A stretch of 41,904 nt of DNA, taken from assembly GCA_028282885.1 (NCBI GenBank), contig JANQGX010000053.1, forward strand, positions 1-41,904. The letters run 5' to 3'. Source of the DNA: SAR324 cluster bacterium (GTDB lineage: Bacteria; SAR324; XYD2-FULL-50-16). The notes under the pieces are model-generated. The model worked only from the letters and a program-made list of their open reading frames with translations. It was not told the origin of the DNA and did no database searches. The first letter of the stretch is position 1. Each line of letters begins with the position of its first letter. A program made the translations under genes and the position numbers. Below, piece after piece: positions 16,536 to 24,834 of this stretch.

Positions 16536-17675
16536 TCAGCTAATTCGTTCCATAAATGCATCGAGTCGCATCTTCAAACGACCGGTATCGGCAAGGGGAC
16601 CGTACTCCCGTTCCAGTTTTAGACAAGGGATGCCCTGTTTTTCCAGGTCTCTCTCAAAGAGACCGTTCTCGGAACCGTGGAGATCGCAGAATCGTATGTT
16701 TTGCAGGATGACGCCGTCGACAGAATAGGATTCCACTTTTTTCTCCAGGATCGCCAACCGTTCCTTGTATTGACCGAACATTCTCGGGCATGTGGACGCG
16801 CCCAGGTAGGACTGGGCGAGTGCCTCCAGTGGATTGTCCGTCACGGGAATCTCCTCCGCATCATGCCTTACCCCGAAACAGAGGTTGTCAGCCACCACCA
16901 GTGCTTTTTCGTTGCTCTCGATCAGCTTGATCAGATCAAGATCATCGCTGATACTGCCGATGACCATCAGTCGTTTCGGGTTCTCGGGATTTTTATCCGA
17001 TCTGTTTTCCAGCGTCTCCAAAAAATTCGATAAAGTGGCATTAAATTCTTCCCTGGGCAGCGTAGTTCCGGCGATGGATATCGCAAAAGCTTCTGTTCCC
17101 GATATGGGAGCTGGCAATTGAGTCCTGAACCTTTCCAGATCGCGCATCAGTTTTCTGCCCTGGTTGTATGTTGCGATGGATCGGTGCAGGCTTTCGACTG
17201 TAATCTCCACTTCAAAATGGGTTTCAATCGCCTTTTGAATGGAGTCGATTTCGTCAACAAACCATTTCATACGATGATCCACGGTTTTGTGCGGAACATC
17301 GAAGTAGTAAAAAAAACCGGGGACTACTCCCTGGTGATCCTCTCCTGCCTTTCTCCAACACTCGAACAACCGTCTCATGGAATCACAGCCGGGAGTGATG
17401 ACGGCTCCATCCAGCATTTGATAACCTCCCTGTGCCGCCTGCTGTAATATACATTTGGGATATGAGCAGATATAGGGACCGAAATAGGCATCACCCATAT
17501 CCATTCCGGTGGTCTCGATTCCACGCAGTCTGATGGGAAGGATGCCAGCAGCATGTATCAGCTCTGCCGGAAGATAGGAGCAGGAATAACCGACGATAGC
17601 CCCGCCATTCTCCTTCCATTGAGTAATTCCCGGATGATTAAGTCCGGTAGCCGCCTGCATGAATTGTTTCATCAT
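16536..17675 (-). CDS. 2-hydroxyacyl-CoA dehydratase / benzoyl-CoA reductase family subunit (BzdN-sized)
   Basis: A 379-aa HgdB/BcrC-type subunit. It carries the family's typical order: VGYSCSYLPAELIHAAGILPIR near residue 30 (written here as one recognisable block of the family), CSYPKCILQQA, ITPGCDSMRRLFECWRK, and the C-terminal IRFCDLHGSENG and CLKLEREYG. The cysteines in these blocks are candidate cluster ligands. Length fits BzdN/BcrC. The start overlaps the stop of the preceding 473-aa helical protein by 4 bases (ATGA type), tying that unknown protein to this enzyme. Substrate unknown; the family assignment is secure. Confidence 0.92.
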   Translation of the reverse strand: MMKQFMQAATGLNHPGITQWKENGGAIVGYSCSYLPAELIHAAGILPIRLRGIETTGMDMGDAYFGPYICSYPKCILQQAAQGGYQMLDGAVITPGCDSMRRLFECWRKAGEDHQGVVPGFFYYFDVPHKTVDHRMKWFVDEIDSIQKAIETHFEVEITVESLHRSIATYNQGRKLMRDLERFRTQLPAPISGTEAFAISIAGTTLPREEFNATLSNFLETLENRSDKNPENPKRLMVIGSISDDLDLIKLIESNEKALVVADNLCFGVRHDAEEIPVTDNPLEALAQSYLGASTCPRMFGQYKERLAILEKKVESYSVDGVILQNIRFCDLHGSENGLFERDLEKQGIPCLKLEREYGPLADTGRLKMRLDAFMERIS

Positions 17676-19093
17676 GATGACACCTCCATGTCTCTGAACA
17701 AGTTGGATAGAGCCTGCCTTGCTTCCGCGGCCCTCTCTTCATGTTCGTCTTGTTGCGGTGCAAGAGCATTGCAGACTGAAATCACCAGATCCGGTATGAC
17801 AGCGCGTTGCAGTTCTTTCAAACTATCTCCTGCTAGATCCCCAAAAATAGCTAACCCTTCCTTCAACTGGTACGGGTCGATCTGCGAGATCAGTTTAGTC
17901 AGCAATCCGGATGCTGCTTTGGAGTCCTGCCCCCTTTCCAAAAGCCTGATGATGAGATCGACGGTCTCCGAAAGCTCTTGCAGTTCTATACCGGACGACA
18001 GACTTCTCAGCATTTCATCGAAATCATCCTGGGACAATTCGTCAATAGCCGCCAGTTTCTGATTTAACCTCTCCAGTTTGATTTGTCTCAGGAGGCTTCG
18101 CTGGGTAATTGCTTGATACAGAAGTGCGGGATCTTCTGCCCACATTTTGGTTTTAAGGTCGGAAACAGATCCACGGGCCTCGATCAGTGTCAGTTTTAAT
18201 TTGTTAAATCTTTTATGATCTATGTTTCGGAATGCTTTGCCCAAGCTGTCGGTCGCCAGCTTTTCCAGGGACGGAGATCCGGGTTCCCCAATCAGCGCAC
18301 TGCCGGTCTGTATCTTGTTGATCAGCTCGCTTAGTTCATTAACCAGGTTTGCCAACCTGGCCGGTTCGATTCTGGTTACCTGGGAGCGGACGATATCCGC
18401 GATCAGGTCCGGAGGAGCCTGGTTGAACCGGCTAATCGATTTAACTATTACATCGACAAGCGGATTAATCAGGTCCGGAAGGAATCCCAGTAGAATCACC
18501 AGTTTTGCAGGATATTCCCAAATGATTTCAAGGAGGCGGTCTGATACCTGTGGAATCCCTTGTTGAACCAGGTTAAGCGCTTCTTTCAATTCTCCGAAAT
18601 CCGTTGTGGAATACCAGTTTTCAAAAATGTCGACCAGTTCATTTGAGATAAGTCCCGGATTTTGTGATTCCACTGATACGAGAGTTTTTCTCAAAGTATC
18701 GGTTAATAGGCTTCCCCGGGAAAAAATCCCTTTGCCAAGAGCCTCAACCAATTGCTTTTGCGATTCCGGAGGTAATTCGTCGATCTTTTGCAGGTAGAGG
18801 TCGATAGTTTCTAGTCCATGTTGGAGAAATGTCGGCAGCAGGATGTTTAGCTGTTGCATCACCTGGGGATCATCAAAGAGAGAGGAAAGGTGAAGCGAAT
18901 CCGTGTCGGCCGGTCTCTCGAGTTTTCTGTTCAGGAAACCGGCGATTCTCTTCTTCAAGGGATGTTTGCCTGCCCAGGCATTGAGGGCACTGTCAGTTAT
19001 ACCTGACAACAGTGTGCGAACCTCCCTGGTATTGAACAGATGATTCAGAATCAAGGAGGTAGGGTCAGAACTCGTTTTGGAAGTCTTTCGCAT
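17672..19093 (-). CDS. Unknown all-helical protein in the dehydratase operon
   Basis: A 473-aa protein that I do not recognise. It has no signal peptide, no cysteine motif and no clear catalytic pattern. It is rich in Leu, Glu, Asp and Ser and appears to be a chain of amphipathic helices, with recurring patterns such as LVNELSELINKI, LDEL-type turns and RLLERGQDSKAASGLLTKLI, suggesting a helical-repeat scaffold. A mildly hydrophobic stretch (PAKLVILLGFLPDLINPLVDVIV, about 215-237) could touch a membrane. It overlaps the next gene by 4 bases, so it is made in step with the dehydratase subunits. A structural, chaperone or adaptor role is a guess. DUF1641-type proteins could be compared. Confidence 0.75.
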   Translation of the reverse strand: MRKTSKTSSDPTSLILNHLFNTREVRTLLSGITDSALNAWAGKHPLKKRIAGFLNRKLERPADTDSLHLSSLFDDPQVMQQLNILLPTFLQHGLETIDLYLQKIDELPPESQKQLVEALGKGIFSRGSLLTDTLRKTLVSVESQNPGLISNELVDIFENWYSTTDFGELKEALNLVQQGIPQVSDRLLEIIWEYPAKLVILLGFLPDLINPLVDVIVKSISRFNQAPPDLIADIVRSQVTRIEPARLANLVNELSELINKIQTGSALIGEPGSPSLEKLATDSLGKAFRNIDHKRFNKLKLTLIEARGSVSDLKTKMWAEDPALLYQAITQRSLLRQIKLERLNQKLAAIDELSQDDFDEMLRSLSSGIELQELSETVDLIIRLLERGQDSKAASGLLTKLISQIDPYQLKEGLAIFGDLAGDSLKELQRAVIPDLVISVCNALAPQQDEHEERAAEARQALSNLFRDMEVSS

Positions 19094-19197
19094 GACTATT
19101 TGCTCGCTAAACCTGTTTGGGAATCAGATCAATCGTTGAGGTTTCATTACTGACTCCGGTATGGAAGGCATTCCACAGTATCCGGAATTAAAAAGCT

Positions 19198-20490
19198 TCA
19201 TGCTGCTCTGTTTGATAACAAATGCTTTGCCAGACGTTTACCCAGGGCAATTAAGGTAAATGTCGGTGGCAGACCCCAGGCTTCGGGTATTACGGAACAG
19301 TCGCAGACATAGAGATTTTCAATCTGTGTCTGCAGATTTTGATCGACTGTTTCACCGATTTTTACTGTTCCTCCCGGATGCGCCGCAAGATACCAGCTTT
19401 TGTATATATCTTGGGCTCCGGCTTTCCTGAGGATGGCAGATGCGCGTTCGTATCCTTTTTCCAAACGGGCTCTGTCCTTATGGTCCACCTTTTTTTTGAT
19501 CCCGCCACGCTTGCTGATATGCCCTCCCAGGTCGTCCTTGGCCTTAACCATAATGGTGAGGGTTCTGGAGTGAGACATTAGTTTTGTCAATTTAAACACC
19601 TGGGCGTTAAACGCACGAAAGAGTGTTCCGGGAACGGTCATATCCGTCATCAGATACCCCTCATCCTCCATATGGACGCCCGTTGCCATAGGTATCTCTT
19701 TGCCACCTTTGATGTCGGGGACAGAACCCATGACAGCGATTAGAGGATCGAAGAAAAAATCCTTGCCTGTCCCTTCAATGCCGCTGTTTTTAAGGATCGC
19801 GGGGGAGCCGATACCGCCTGCAGAGACGATAACCAAGGGTGCGTTGGCGTGGGTTACCCTGCCGCTTTTTCTGAACCGGATGCCAACGGCTTTGCCTTGT
19901 TCGACCATAACCCGCTCGACTTTGGCTCCATCGATCAGGGTGGCCTGGTGCTCCAAAGCCTGATTGACAAAATGACGACCATTCCATTTGGCTTCGTATG
20001 GGCAACCATAGGTACAGCGCCAGCATTCCGGTTTGCATTTTTCCTGGTAGATAAACTTTGGAAGCTTTTGCCATTCGTAACCCAACTCCTTGGCACAGGC
20101 CATAATCCTTTTTGCCATGGGACCGACCAGGGTGTCATCGAGCGGTTGCGTAGGTAGCTCCTCCCTTACCTCGTCAACTTCCTTTTGAAGGTCTATCCCG
20201 GTTTTTGCAAATATCTCCAGGGGGGGATCAAAGGCGGTTCCATAGTAATGCATCGTGCTGCCCCCGGTGACAACTCCCCGGAAAACAGCCGCAAAATCCG
20301 GGGTGAAAAGCAGGCTTTTTCCCGGGGTGCAGGCGCTCACTCCCGCCTGCAGAACGTTTCCTTTTACCGGATGGTGTTTGCCCCATTCAGCGATCAATAC
20401 TTTCTTCCCGGCCTGTGCAAGCTCTTTTGCTACCGTCGAACCACCCGGTCCGCTTCCAACCACGATGGCATCGAAATATGTCTCTTCCAT
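19198..20490 (-). CDS. GMC family FAD oxidoreductase with Cys-rich cluster-like motif
   Basis: A 430-aa flavoprotein. The FAD-binding GSGPGGSTVAKEL lies at residues 12-24, GGSTMHYYG at 77-84 and the C-terminal AAHPGGTVKIG (His371 the likely catalytic base), with LPPTFTLIALGKRLA closing the flavin site. Between the halves is CX3CX2CX3CP (Cys152, 156, 159, 163), a pattern also seen in long-chain alcohol oxidase-type GMC proteins and reminiscent of an Fe-S ligand set. It should oxidise an alcohol or desaturate a ring or lipid. I chose ATG 20490, which has GGGAG 8 bases upstream; the longer frame from 20583 would overlap gntR. It follows gntR by 34 bp. Confidence 0.88.
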   Translation of the reverse strand: MEETYFDAIVVGSGPGGSTVAKELAQAGKKVLIAEWGKHHPVKGNVLQAGVSACTPGKSLLFTPDFAAVFRGVVTGGSTMHYYGTAFDPPLEIFAKTGIDLQKEVDEVREELPTQPLDDTLVGPMAKRIMACAKELGYEWQKLPKFIYQEKCKPECWRCTYGCPYEAKWNGRHFVNQALEHQATLIDGAKVERVMVEQGKAVGIRFRKSGRVTHANAPLVIVSAGGIGSPAILKNSGIEGTGKDFFFDPLIAVMGSVPDIKGGKEIPMATGVHMEDEGYLMTDMTVPGTLFRAFNAQVFKLTKLMSHSRTLTIMVKAKDDLGGHISKRGGIKKKVDHKDRARLEKGYERASAILRKAGAQDIYKSWYLAAHPGGTVKIGETVDQNLQTQIENLYVCDCSVIPEAWGLPPTFTLIALGKRLAKHLLSNRAA

Positions 20491-20524
20491 TTTCAGATCT
20501 CCCGGATTTTTCAATCCTGCCTGT

Positions 20525-21190
20525 TTATGAACTCTCTTCGCATTGGATGAGTTCCAATGCAAATTTTTTTTCTGTCCTGGCATACTCCCTGATAACGCTT
20601 TCGGCCTGTTTGCCGGATGAAGTTTTCATATGACGAACCGCTTTCTGAAACAGCTTGACGTTTTCCTTCAGATTATCCTTGCGATGCAGCAGGGAGGCGT
20701 ATTGGATTCTGCGATTGACCGGCCACATATCCCTGATCATGCTCTCCAGTAAAGGATTTTTAGCGGCCTTCATTCCGGCTTGGGCAAATTCAAAGATCCT
20801 GTTGTAATATCCCACAACCTCTCCCTTGGCAGCACAAGCTTCGATTCTGCCAAGAGCCTCTTCAATGGCTTCTATATCCTTTTCACTTCTGTTTTCGGCA
20901 GCCTTGCGGGCGACCAGGGCATATAATTGTTCGAAGATATCATAGAACCACTCAATCTGCTCAGTCGATATCTCCGTTACCACCACACCCCTGCGGGGAA
21001 TCAACTGCACCAGACGATTCCTTTCCAGAATCCGTAAGGCCTCCCTGATCGGTGTCCTGCTGACACCCATCTCCTCCGCCAGTTTGGTGTCATACAACCG
21101 CATCCCCGGCTTCAATTCGTTACAAATAATCTTCTCACTGATATAGTCGGTAATCTGGTCCACCAGATTACCATTAGGCTGAAACGTCAC
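20525..21190 (-). CDS. GntR family transcriptional regulator, FCD subfamily
   Basis: A regulator of about 221 aa. The N-terminal winged helix-turn-helix is clear (LAEEMGVSRTPIREALRILE, then RRGVVVTEIS), and a helical FCD effector domain follows (about 75-215). FCD regulators usually sense organic acids and repress a nearby catabolic operon and themselves. I favour GTG 21190, with GGAG 8 bases upstream; a TTG at 21214 would add 8 residues but has a poor ribosome site. It heads the minus-strand operon containing GMC oxidoreductase and the dehydratase genes. A perfect 7+7 palindrome lies over its promoter (21256-21272), implying autoregulation. Confidence 0.93.
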   Translation of the reverse strand: MTFQPNGNLVDQITDYISEKIICNELKPGMRLYDTKLAEEMGVSRTPIREALRILERNRLVQLIPRRGVVVTEISTEQIEWFYDIFEQLYALVARKAAENRSEKDIEAIEEALGRIEACAAKGEVVGYYNRIFEFAQAGMKAAKNPLLESMIRDMWPVNRRIQYASLLHRKDNLKENVKLFQKAVRHMKTSSGKQAESVIREYARTEKKFALELIQCEESS

Positions 21191-21255
21191 AACTCCTTCT
21201 CCAGTAAATTCCAATTTTCTTAATTTGAACGATCAGTTTCATCCAACTATGTTTT

Positions 21256-21272
21256 TTGTATTCAAAATACAA
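21256..21272. promoter_or_regulatory. Palindromic operator, probable GntR binding site
   Basis: The perfect inverted repeat TTGTATT-CAA-AATACAA lies 65 bases upstream of gntR and overlaps the predicted -10 box of its promoter. Its sequence resembles the TTGTATACAA-type sites of FCD-family GntR regulators. Confidence 0.65.
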
Positions 21273-21296
21273 TATATAAAATCTAGGTTTTGTCAA
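21269..21296 (-). promoter_or_regulatory. Sigma-70-like promoter of the gntR-GMC-dehydratase operon
   Basis: Reading the minus strand, TTGACA (21296-21291) and TATTGT (21274-21269) are spaced by 16 bases. A near TATATT alternative lies just upstream of the second box. The palindromic operator covers the -10 region, so bound regulator would block polymerase. Confidence 0.55.
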
Positions 21297-21695
21297 CTTA
21301 GCAATGGATTTTGGACTTGAGGTATTCATTAATCGTTAAAAATCGATAAAGTTTAAGCTTTGTTAAAGGCTATGAATATGTTGAAAACAATTGTTGACAG
21401 GGCATAAGTCATTATCTATGATCGTCCGTCAAAACCATATGTACAGAAGTCGTGGTACGAATCGGTCTTGAATTCCGGGATTGAATCAACTCCTCCTCTC
21501 GTGCTCCATCCTGGTGATGAATCAGACTCGCCGTCCATTTCGAAACGGATTGTATGTGCATGTTTTCATTTTTTGGAGTAAACCATACTGTTGTTTAAAA
21601 TGGGAACTCGTTTTGGAAAGACAAGGGGGTAATGGTGTGATGTATTTTATCAAAAACCGGAAGACAGAATAATTTATCATTACTTTAATTAACTG
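21273..21695. other. Divergent intergenic region between gntR and the barrel protein
   Basis: Apart from the two promoters and the operator, this stretch of about 400 bases holds no convincing gene. A TTG-started frame at 21481-21672 encodes 63 residues with no recognised features. A roughly 270-base leader is implied upstream of the barrel gene. Confidence 0.45.
21394..21422 (+). promoter_or_regulatory. Sigma-70-like promoter for the barrel protein gene
   Basis: TTGACA (21394-21399) and TATGAT (21417-21422) are separated by exactly 17 bases, close to consensus. Transcription would begin near 21429 and leave a leader of about 270 bases before the start at 21696-21708. Confidence 0.6.
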
Positions 21696-22766
21696 ATGAG
21701 AATGAAGATGAGACAACTTTTTGTTTTTATAATGGGATTGGTTTTGATTACCAATGTTGCCATGGCTCAAGTCGCTACATATTCGCTGACACCGAAATCA
21801 AACGCAATGTCAATGAACATTTCACCCCTCGATGAAAAAAACCAGGCAGCGATAATGTATGTGTCAGGCAACGGTACCCTTGCGTATAAAGATAACTGGG
21901 AAGGTGACCTGACTAACAGAACACTGGGAGGGGTCATAGAAGCTCCGATGCCGAATGATATTGAGTTCTATTTCGACTTTTTTGATCGCAATCAAAATCT
22001 CCAACTCTCCCGTTCGTACACAACATATTCCAATAGCACGCCGGTAAATGTTGAAGTCGACGCTGAAACGGACATGTCTACCAAGCAACTCCAATTAGCG
22101 TTTTCAATCATTCCCAAGGATAAATCAAGGCTCTTAAGGATAATTCTCGGGAATTATCGTGTATCTCAAACAATTAGAGCATCCGCATCAGCTACAAATT
22201 CCTCAAATGGAACAACGGCTTCAGGAAGTGAATATGCCAAGACTGATTACTCCCTAAATCAGATTGCAGTATATGGCAATTTGGAAATTCATGAAGGATT
22301 TCGCATCGGGGGTGTTGTTCTACCCCCTGCATCTGTAGATATTGAGTGGGATGGTGATTTAGAGAATCGGGAAGGTAAAGACGGCAACGGCTTGGAATTG
22401 GCCCTGGGTCTTGGGTATATGCAGGAAAACTACTCAATTGCATTCGATTATTACAATGGGCTTGAAGATACCGTCTCCCTTTCAAGAGCCTTCAGCGGAT
22501 ACGGAGTAATGGGAGAGTATGTTATTAAGGGTATATCCATATCTGCCATGATAACCCAAGTGCGATATACATCCCTTGAACACTCACAAACAAACCTGTC
22601 AGGTTATAGTCATCAGGATATTCGATTCTATCTGAATCTACCGGTTCAAGCTGCAACCATAGGCGTGGCTATGCAACAAGCAACAGTGTCTGATTACGAT
22701 AATACATCAAGCCTGGAGAGTCGGGTGATTCGTAATTTGGGTCTGAATATTATGACCGCTTTCTAG
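21696..22766 (+). CDS. Secreted outer-membrane beta-barrel-type protein, unknown
   Basis: A 356-aa protein with a signal peptide (MRMKMRQLFVFIMGLVLITN..., cleavage probably after AMA at about 25). The mature part is built of alternating polar/hydrophobic strands with aromatic ends, many Tyr, Asn and Ser, and it ends in Phe (LGLNIMTAF), the usual C-terminal signal of outer-membrane barrels. I recognise no specific family; porin-like or surface-sensor roles are possible. Three in-frame ATGs (21696, 21702, 21708) compete and none has a strong ribosome site. The gene stands alone. Confidence 0.7.
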   Translation: MRMKMRQLFVFIMGLVLITNVAMAQVATYSLTPKSNAMSMNISPLDEKNQAAIMYVSGNGTLAYKDNWEGDLTNRTLGGVIEAPMPNDIEFYFDFFDRNQNLQLSRSYTTYSNSTPVNVEVDAETDMSTKQLQLAFSIIPKDKSRLLRIILGNYRVSQTIRASASATNSSNGTTASGSEYAKTDYSLNQIAVYGNLEIHEGFRIGGVVLPPASVDIEWDGDLENREGKDGNGLELALGLGYMQENYSIAFDYYNGLEDTVSLSRAFSGYGVMGEYVIKGISISAMITQVRYTSLEHSQTNLSGYSHQDIRFYLNLPVQAATIGVAMQQATVSDYDNTSSLESRVIRNLGLNIMTAF

Positions 22767-23348
22767 CGGACGCAGAATTTTGTCTGATTAGAAGGGGTTG
22801 TTTGTAGAAGTGCCCTCTTTTTGTATGCCTGTTTTTGTCGAGATAATTTGGATTGCGAAGAATGTTTGCTAACAAATCACGCAAGCTTTATCGGCAGAAA
22901 CGATTGTCTATTTAATCAGTCCAACCCCCCCCCGGATTTCTTTACAATTCGTAGGATAGCTAGGCATTACCCTTCCGCAAAATCCTTTGAAGTAATTTTC
23001 ATTCCAAAATCAAATCAACTATCTCTATACAAAAAAACAAATGGGTAGGTGCCGAAATTACTTAAATTCGAAAGACAACCAGCATCTGGTGATAATATCC
23101 GTGGGATAGCCGTTAAGCAGTGAAGCAAATTACTTTTAAAGCGTTGTTATCCAAATAGGGCGGAATCAAATTATCGTAGTGGCTTTGTCTTGATTTATTG
23201 GCCAATTGCGGATTATATAGACGTGTGATCCGGGGCCTGATTAAGAGGTTTTCGTTAAACAACCGGGCTTTAATGGAGTTTAATGACATCGAAATTACCA
23301 AAGAGAACAGTGCTAAATCTATTCTAATAATCATCAGGGTGCTGAATT
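22767..23348. other. Gene-poor stretch between the barrel protein and SDR genes
   Basis: About 580 AT-rich bases. A frame at 22821-23048 (75 residues, Cys-rich start) and one at 23198-23395 lack ribosome sites and family resemblance, so I leave them out. No clear terminator or RNA gene is seen. Confidence 0.4.
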
Positions 23349-24185
23349 ATGCGAAGCTTAGAAGGGAAGAATGTCTATATTACGGGGGGATCTAGCGGCA
23401 TAGGACTGGAGACTGCCAAACTGGTTTATGCACAGGGAGCCAATCTGGTCATTATTGCGCGTGATAAGGACAAGTTGCATTTGGCGGTACGTGAAATCGA
23501 GGCGGTAAAGATTAACCAGATCCAACGGATTGCCACCGCATCCCTGGATGTTTCCGATATCGATGTTGTGAGGCAGCAATTACCGAACATCGTGGAAGAT
23601 TATGGTACCCCGGATTTCCTGGTAGCCAATGCCGGGATTTTGGTAGTGGACTATTTTGAGAACACCTCTTACGAAGTATTTGATCGTATTATGAAGATAA
23701 ATGTTTATGGTGTTTACAATATCATTACTACGATACTGCCGAAAATGAAGCTGAAGGGGGGGAGAATAGTGATTATTTCCTCTATTGCTGGCCTGACCGG
23801 TGTGTTCGGATACGCGGCTTACAGCGCCTCCAAATTCGCCCTGGTGGGATTGGCAGACAGCCTCAGGTATGAGTTGAAAGCATTCAATATTTCGGTCGCC
23901 CTGGTTTGTCCTCCCGAGGTTGAGACCCCGATGACCGATGAAGAGGTACAGAATTTTCCACCGGAAAGCCGGGCCGTTAAGAACTTTTCCGGTCGACTCA
24001 CCGCAGGGACAGTCGCAAAGAGCGTATTGAAGTCGATCACCAGCAATCGTTTTTTCATTATGCCGGGTTTGAAAGCAAAAATGACTTATGGTCTTGTTCG
24101 TTATCTTCCCGGATTTGTGGTCAGGGGGGTAACCGATTTGATCATTGCATCCAGTCGCAGTCAGCAGAACAGACAAAGGAGATGA
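23349..24185 (+). CDS. Short-chain dehydrogenase resembling 3-ketodihydrosphingosine reductase
   Basis: A 278-aa classical SDR. The nucleotide-binding TGGSSGIG lies at residues 12-19, NAGI at 94-97, the catalytic Ser at about 145 (ISSIAG), and Tyr158 and Lys162 in YSASK. Compared with generic SDRs, the ITGGSSGIGLETAKL opening, the KDKLHLAVREIE stretch and VCPPEVETPMTDEE look like 3-ketodihydrosphingosine (3-ketosphinganine) reductases, which reduce the ketone made by serine palmitoyltransferase. No serine palmitoyltransferase is in the window, so the substrate is uncertain. A C-terminal hydrophobic stretch may tether it to the membrane. Its stop overlaps the next gene's first possible ATG. 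Confidence 0.85.
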   Translation: MRSLEGKNVYITGGSSGIGLETAKLVYAQGANLVIIARDKDKLHLAVREIEAVKINQIQRIATASLDVSDIDVVRQQLPNIVEDYGTPDFLVANAGILVVDYFENTSYEVFDRIMKINVYGVYNIITTILPKMKLKGGRIVIISSIAGLTGVFGYAAYSASKFALVGLADSLRYELKAFNISVALVCPPEVETPMTDEEVQNFPPESRAVKNFSGRLTAGTVAKSVLKSITSNRFFIMPGLKAKMTYGLVRYLPGFVVRGVTDLIIASSRSQQNRQRR

Positions 24186-24187
24186 AC

Positions 24188-24715
24188 ATGGATTTACCTG
24201 GTTTGTACGAAAAAGGAATGGAAAAGGCAAGCCTGCCCCAAATGGGCTTCGAGAATCTAATGATTGCCGGGTTAATTGCCAGTGGGTCTGTTCTTTTGTT
24301 TCCGTTTCAACTGGGCGCTATTCCGGTTATGACGATTGTCTATCTTGCATTTGTTGTCACCATGCTGGGATTTGTTCTTAGAAAACACCTGTGTTCATCT
24401 TGCTGGTACTATGGCAAGAGTTGTCATTGCGGGTGGGGACGTCTGTCTGCGAGGCTCTTCAAACAAAACAGCGGTAACTACAAACTGGGCGGAACCTTGG
24501 GGAATCTCACTTGGATGGTCATCATGATTTTGCCGCTACTCGTCTTCATTGTCGGCTTGTTGACAAGTTCGATCCGTTTTGCGGAAGAGTGGCCGGTTTT
24601 AGCGTTTTTCCTGGGATTTGTAGTGATCAATGGAGGCTTGCATAAGAAAAGTTGCACCGAATGTAAGATGCGATTCATCTGTCCGGGCAGTGCAGCTAAA
24701 AAAAAGGCGGTCTAG
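24188..24715 (+). CDS. Small four-helix membrane protein with cysteine pairs
   Basis: About 175 aa, unrecognised. Four hydrophobic segments lie at roughly 18-38, 40-58, 100-122 and 132-150. Cysteine-rich loops occur after the second helix (CSSCWYYGKSCHCGWG) and near the end (CTECKMRFICPG), both likely on the same membrane side; they could bind metal or form disulfides. I start it at ATG 24188, which lies 7-8 bases after AGGAG; the ATG at 24182 overlaps the SDR stop but abuts the ribosome site. Tight coupling to the SDR suggests a shared role in membrane lipid chemistry. Confidence 0.7.
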   Translation: MDLPGLYEKGMEKASLPQMGFENLMIAGLIASGSVLLFPFQLGAIPVMTIVYLAFVVTMLGFVLRKHLCSSCWYYGKSCHCGWGRLSARLFKQNSGNYKLGGTLGNLTWMVIMILPLLVFIVGLLTSSIRFAEEWPVLAFFLGFVVINGGLHKKSCTECKMRFICPGSAAKKKAV

Positions 24716-24834
24716 AATGCCGGTCCAACAAGGCATATGATTTACGGCCAAGACGGCACTGCAGCGAAAACAATACAAACTTATAAAGCAAACCACTCAT
24801 ATTCAAAAAGAACAAGCTGGCTGGCACACCACCC

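Noticed and set aside
20491..20583. Longer N terminus for the GMC oxidoreductase
   Set aside because: It would overlap the gntR end and add 31 residues ahead of the FAD motif; ATG 20490 has a GGGAG ribosome site at the right distance.
22821..23048. Possible 75-residue Cys-rich small protein
   Set aside because: No ribosome site, no signal peptide, poor composition and no recognised family.
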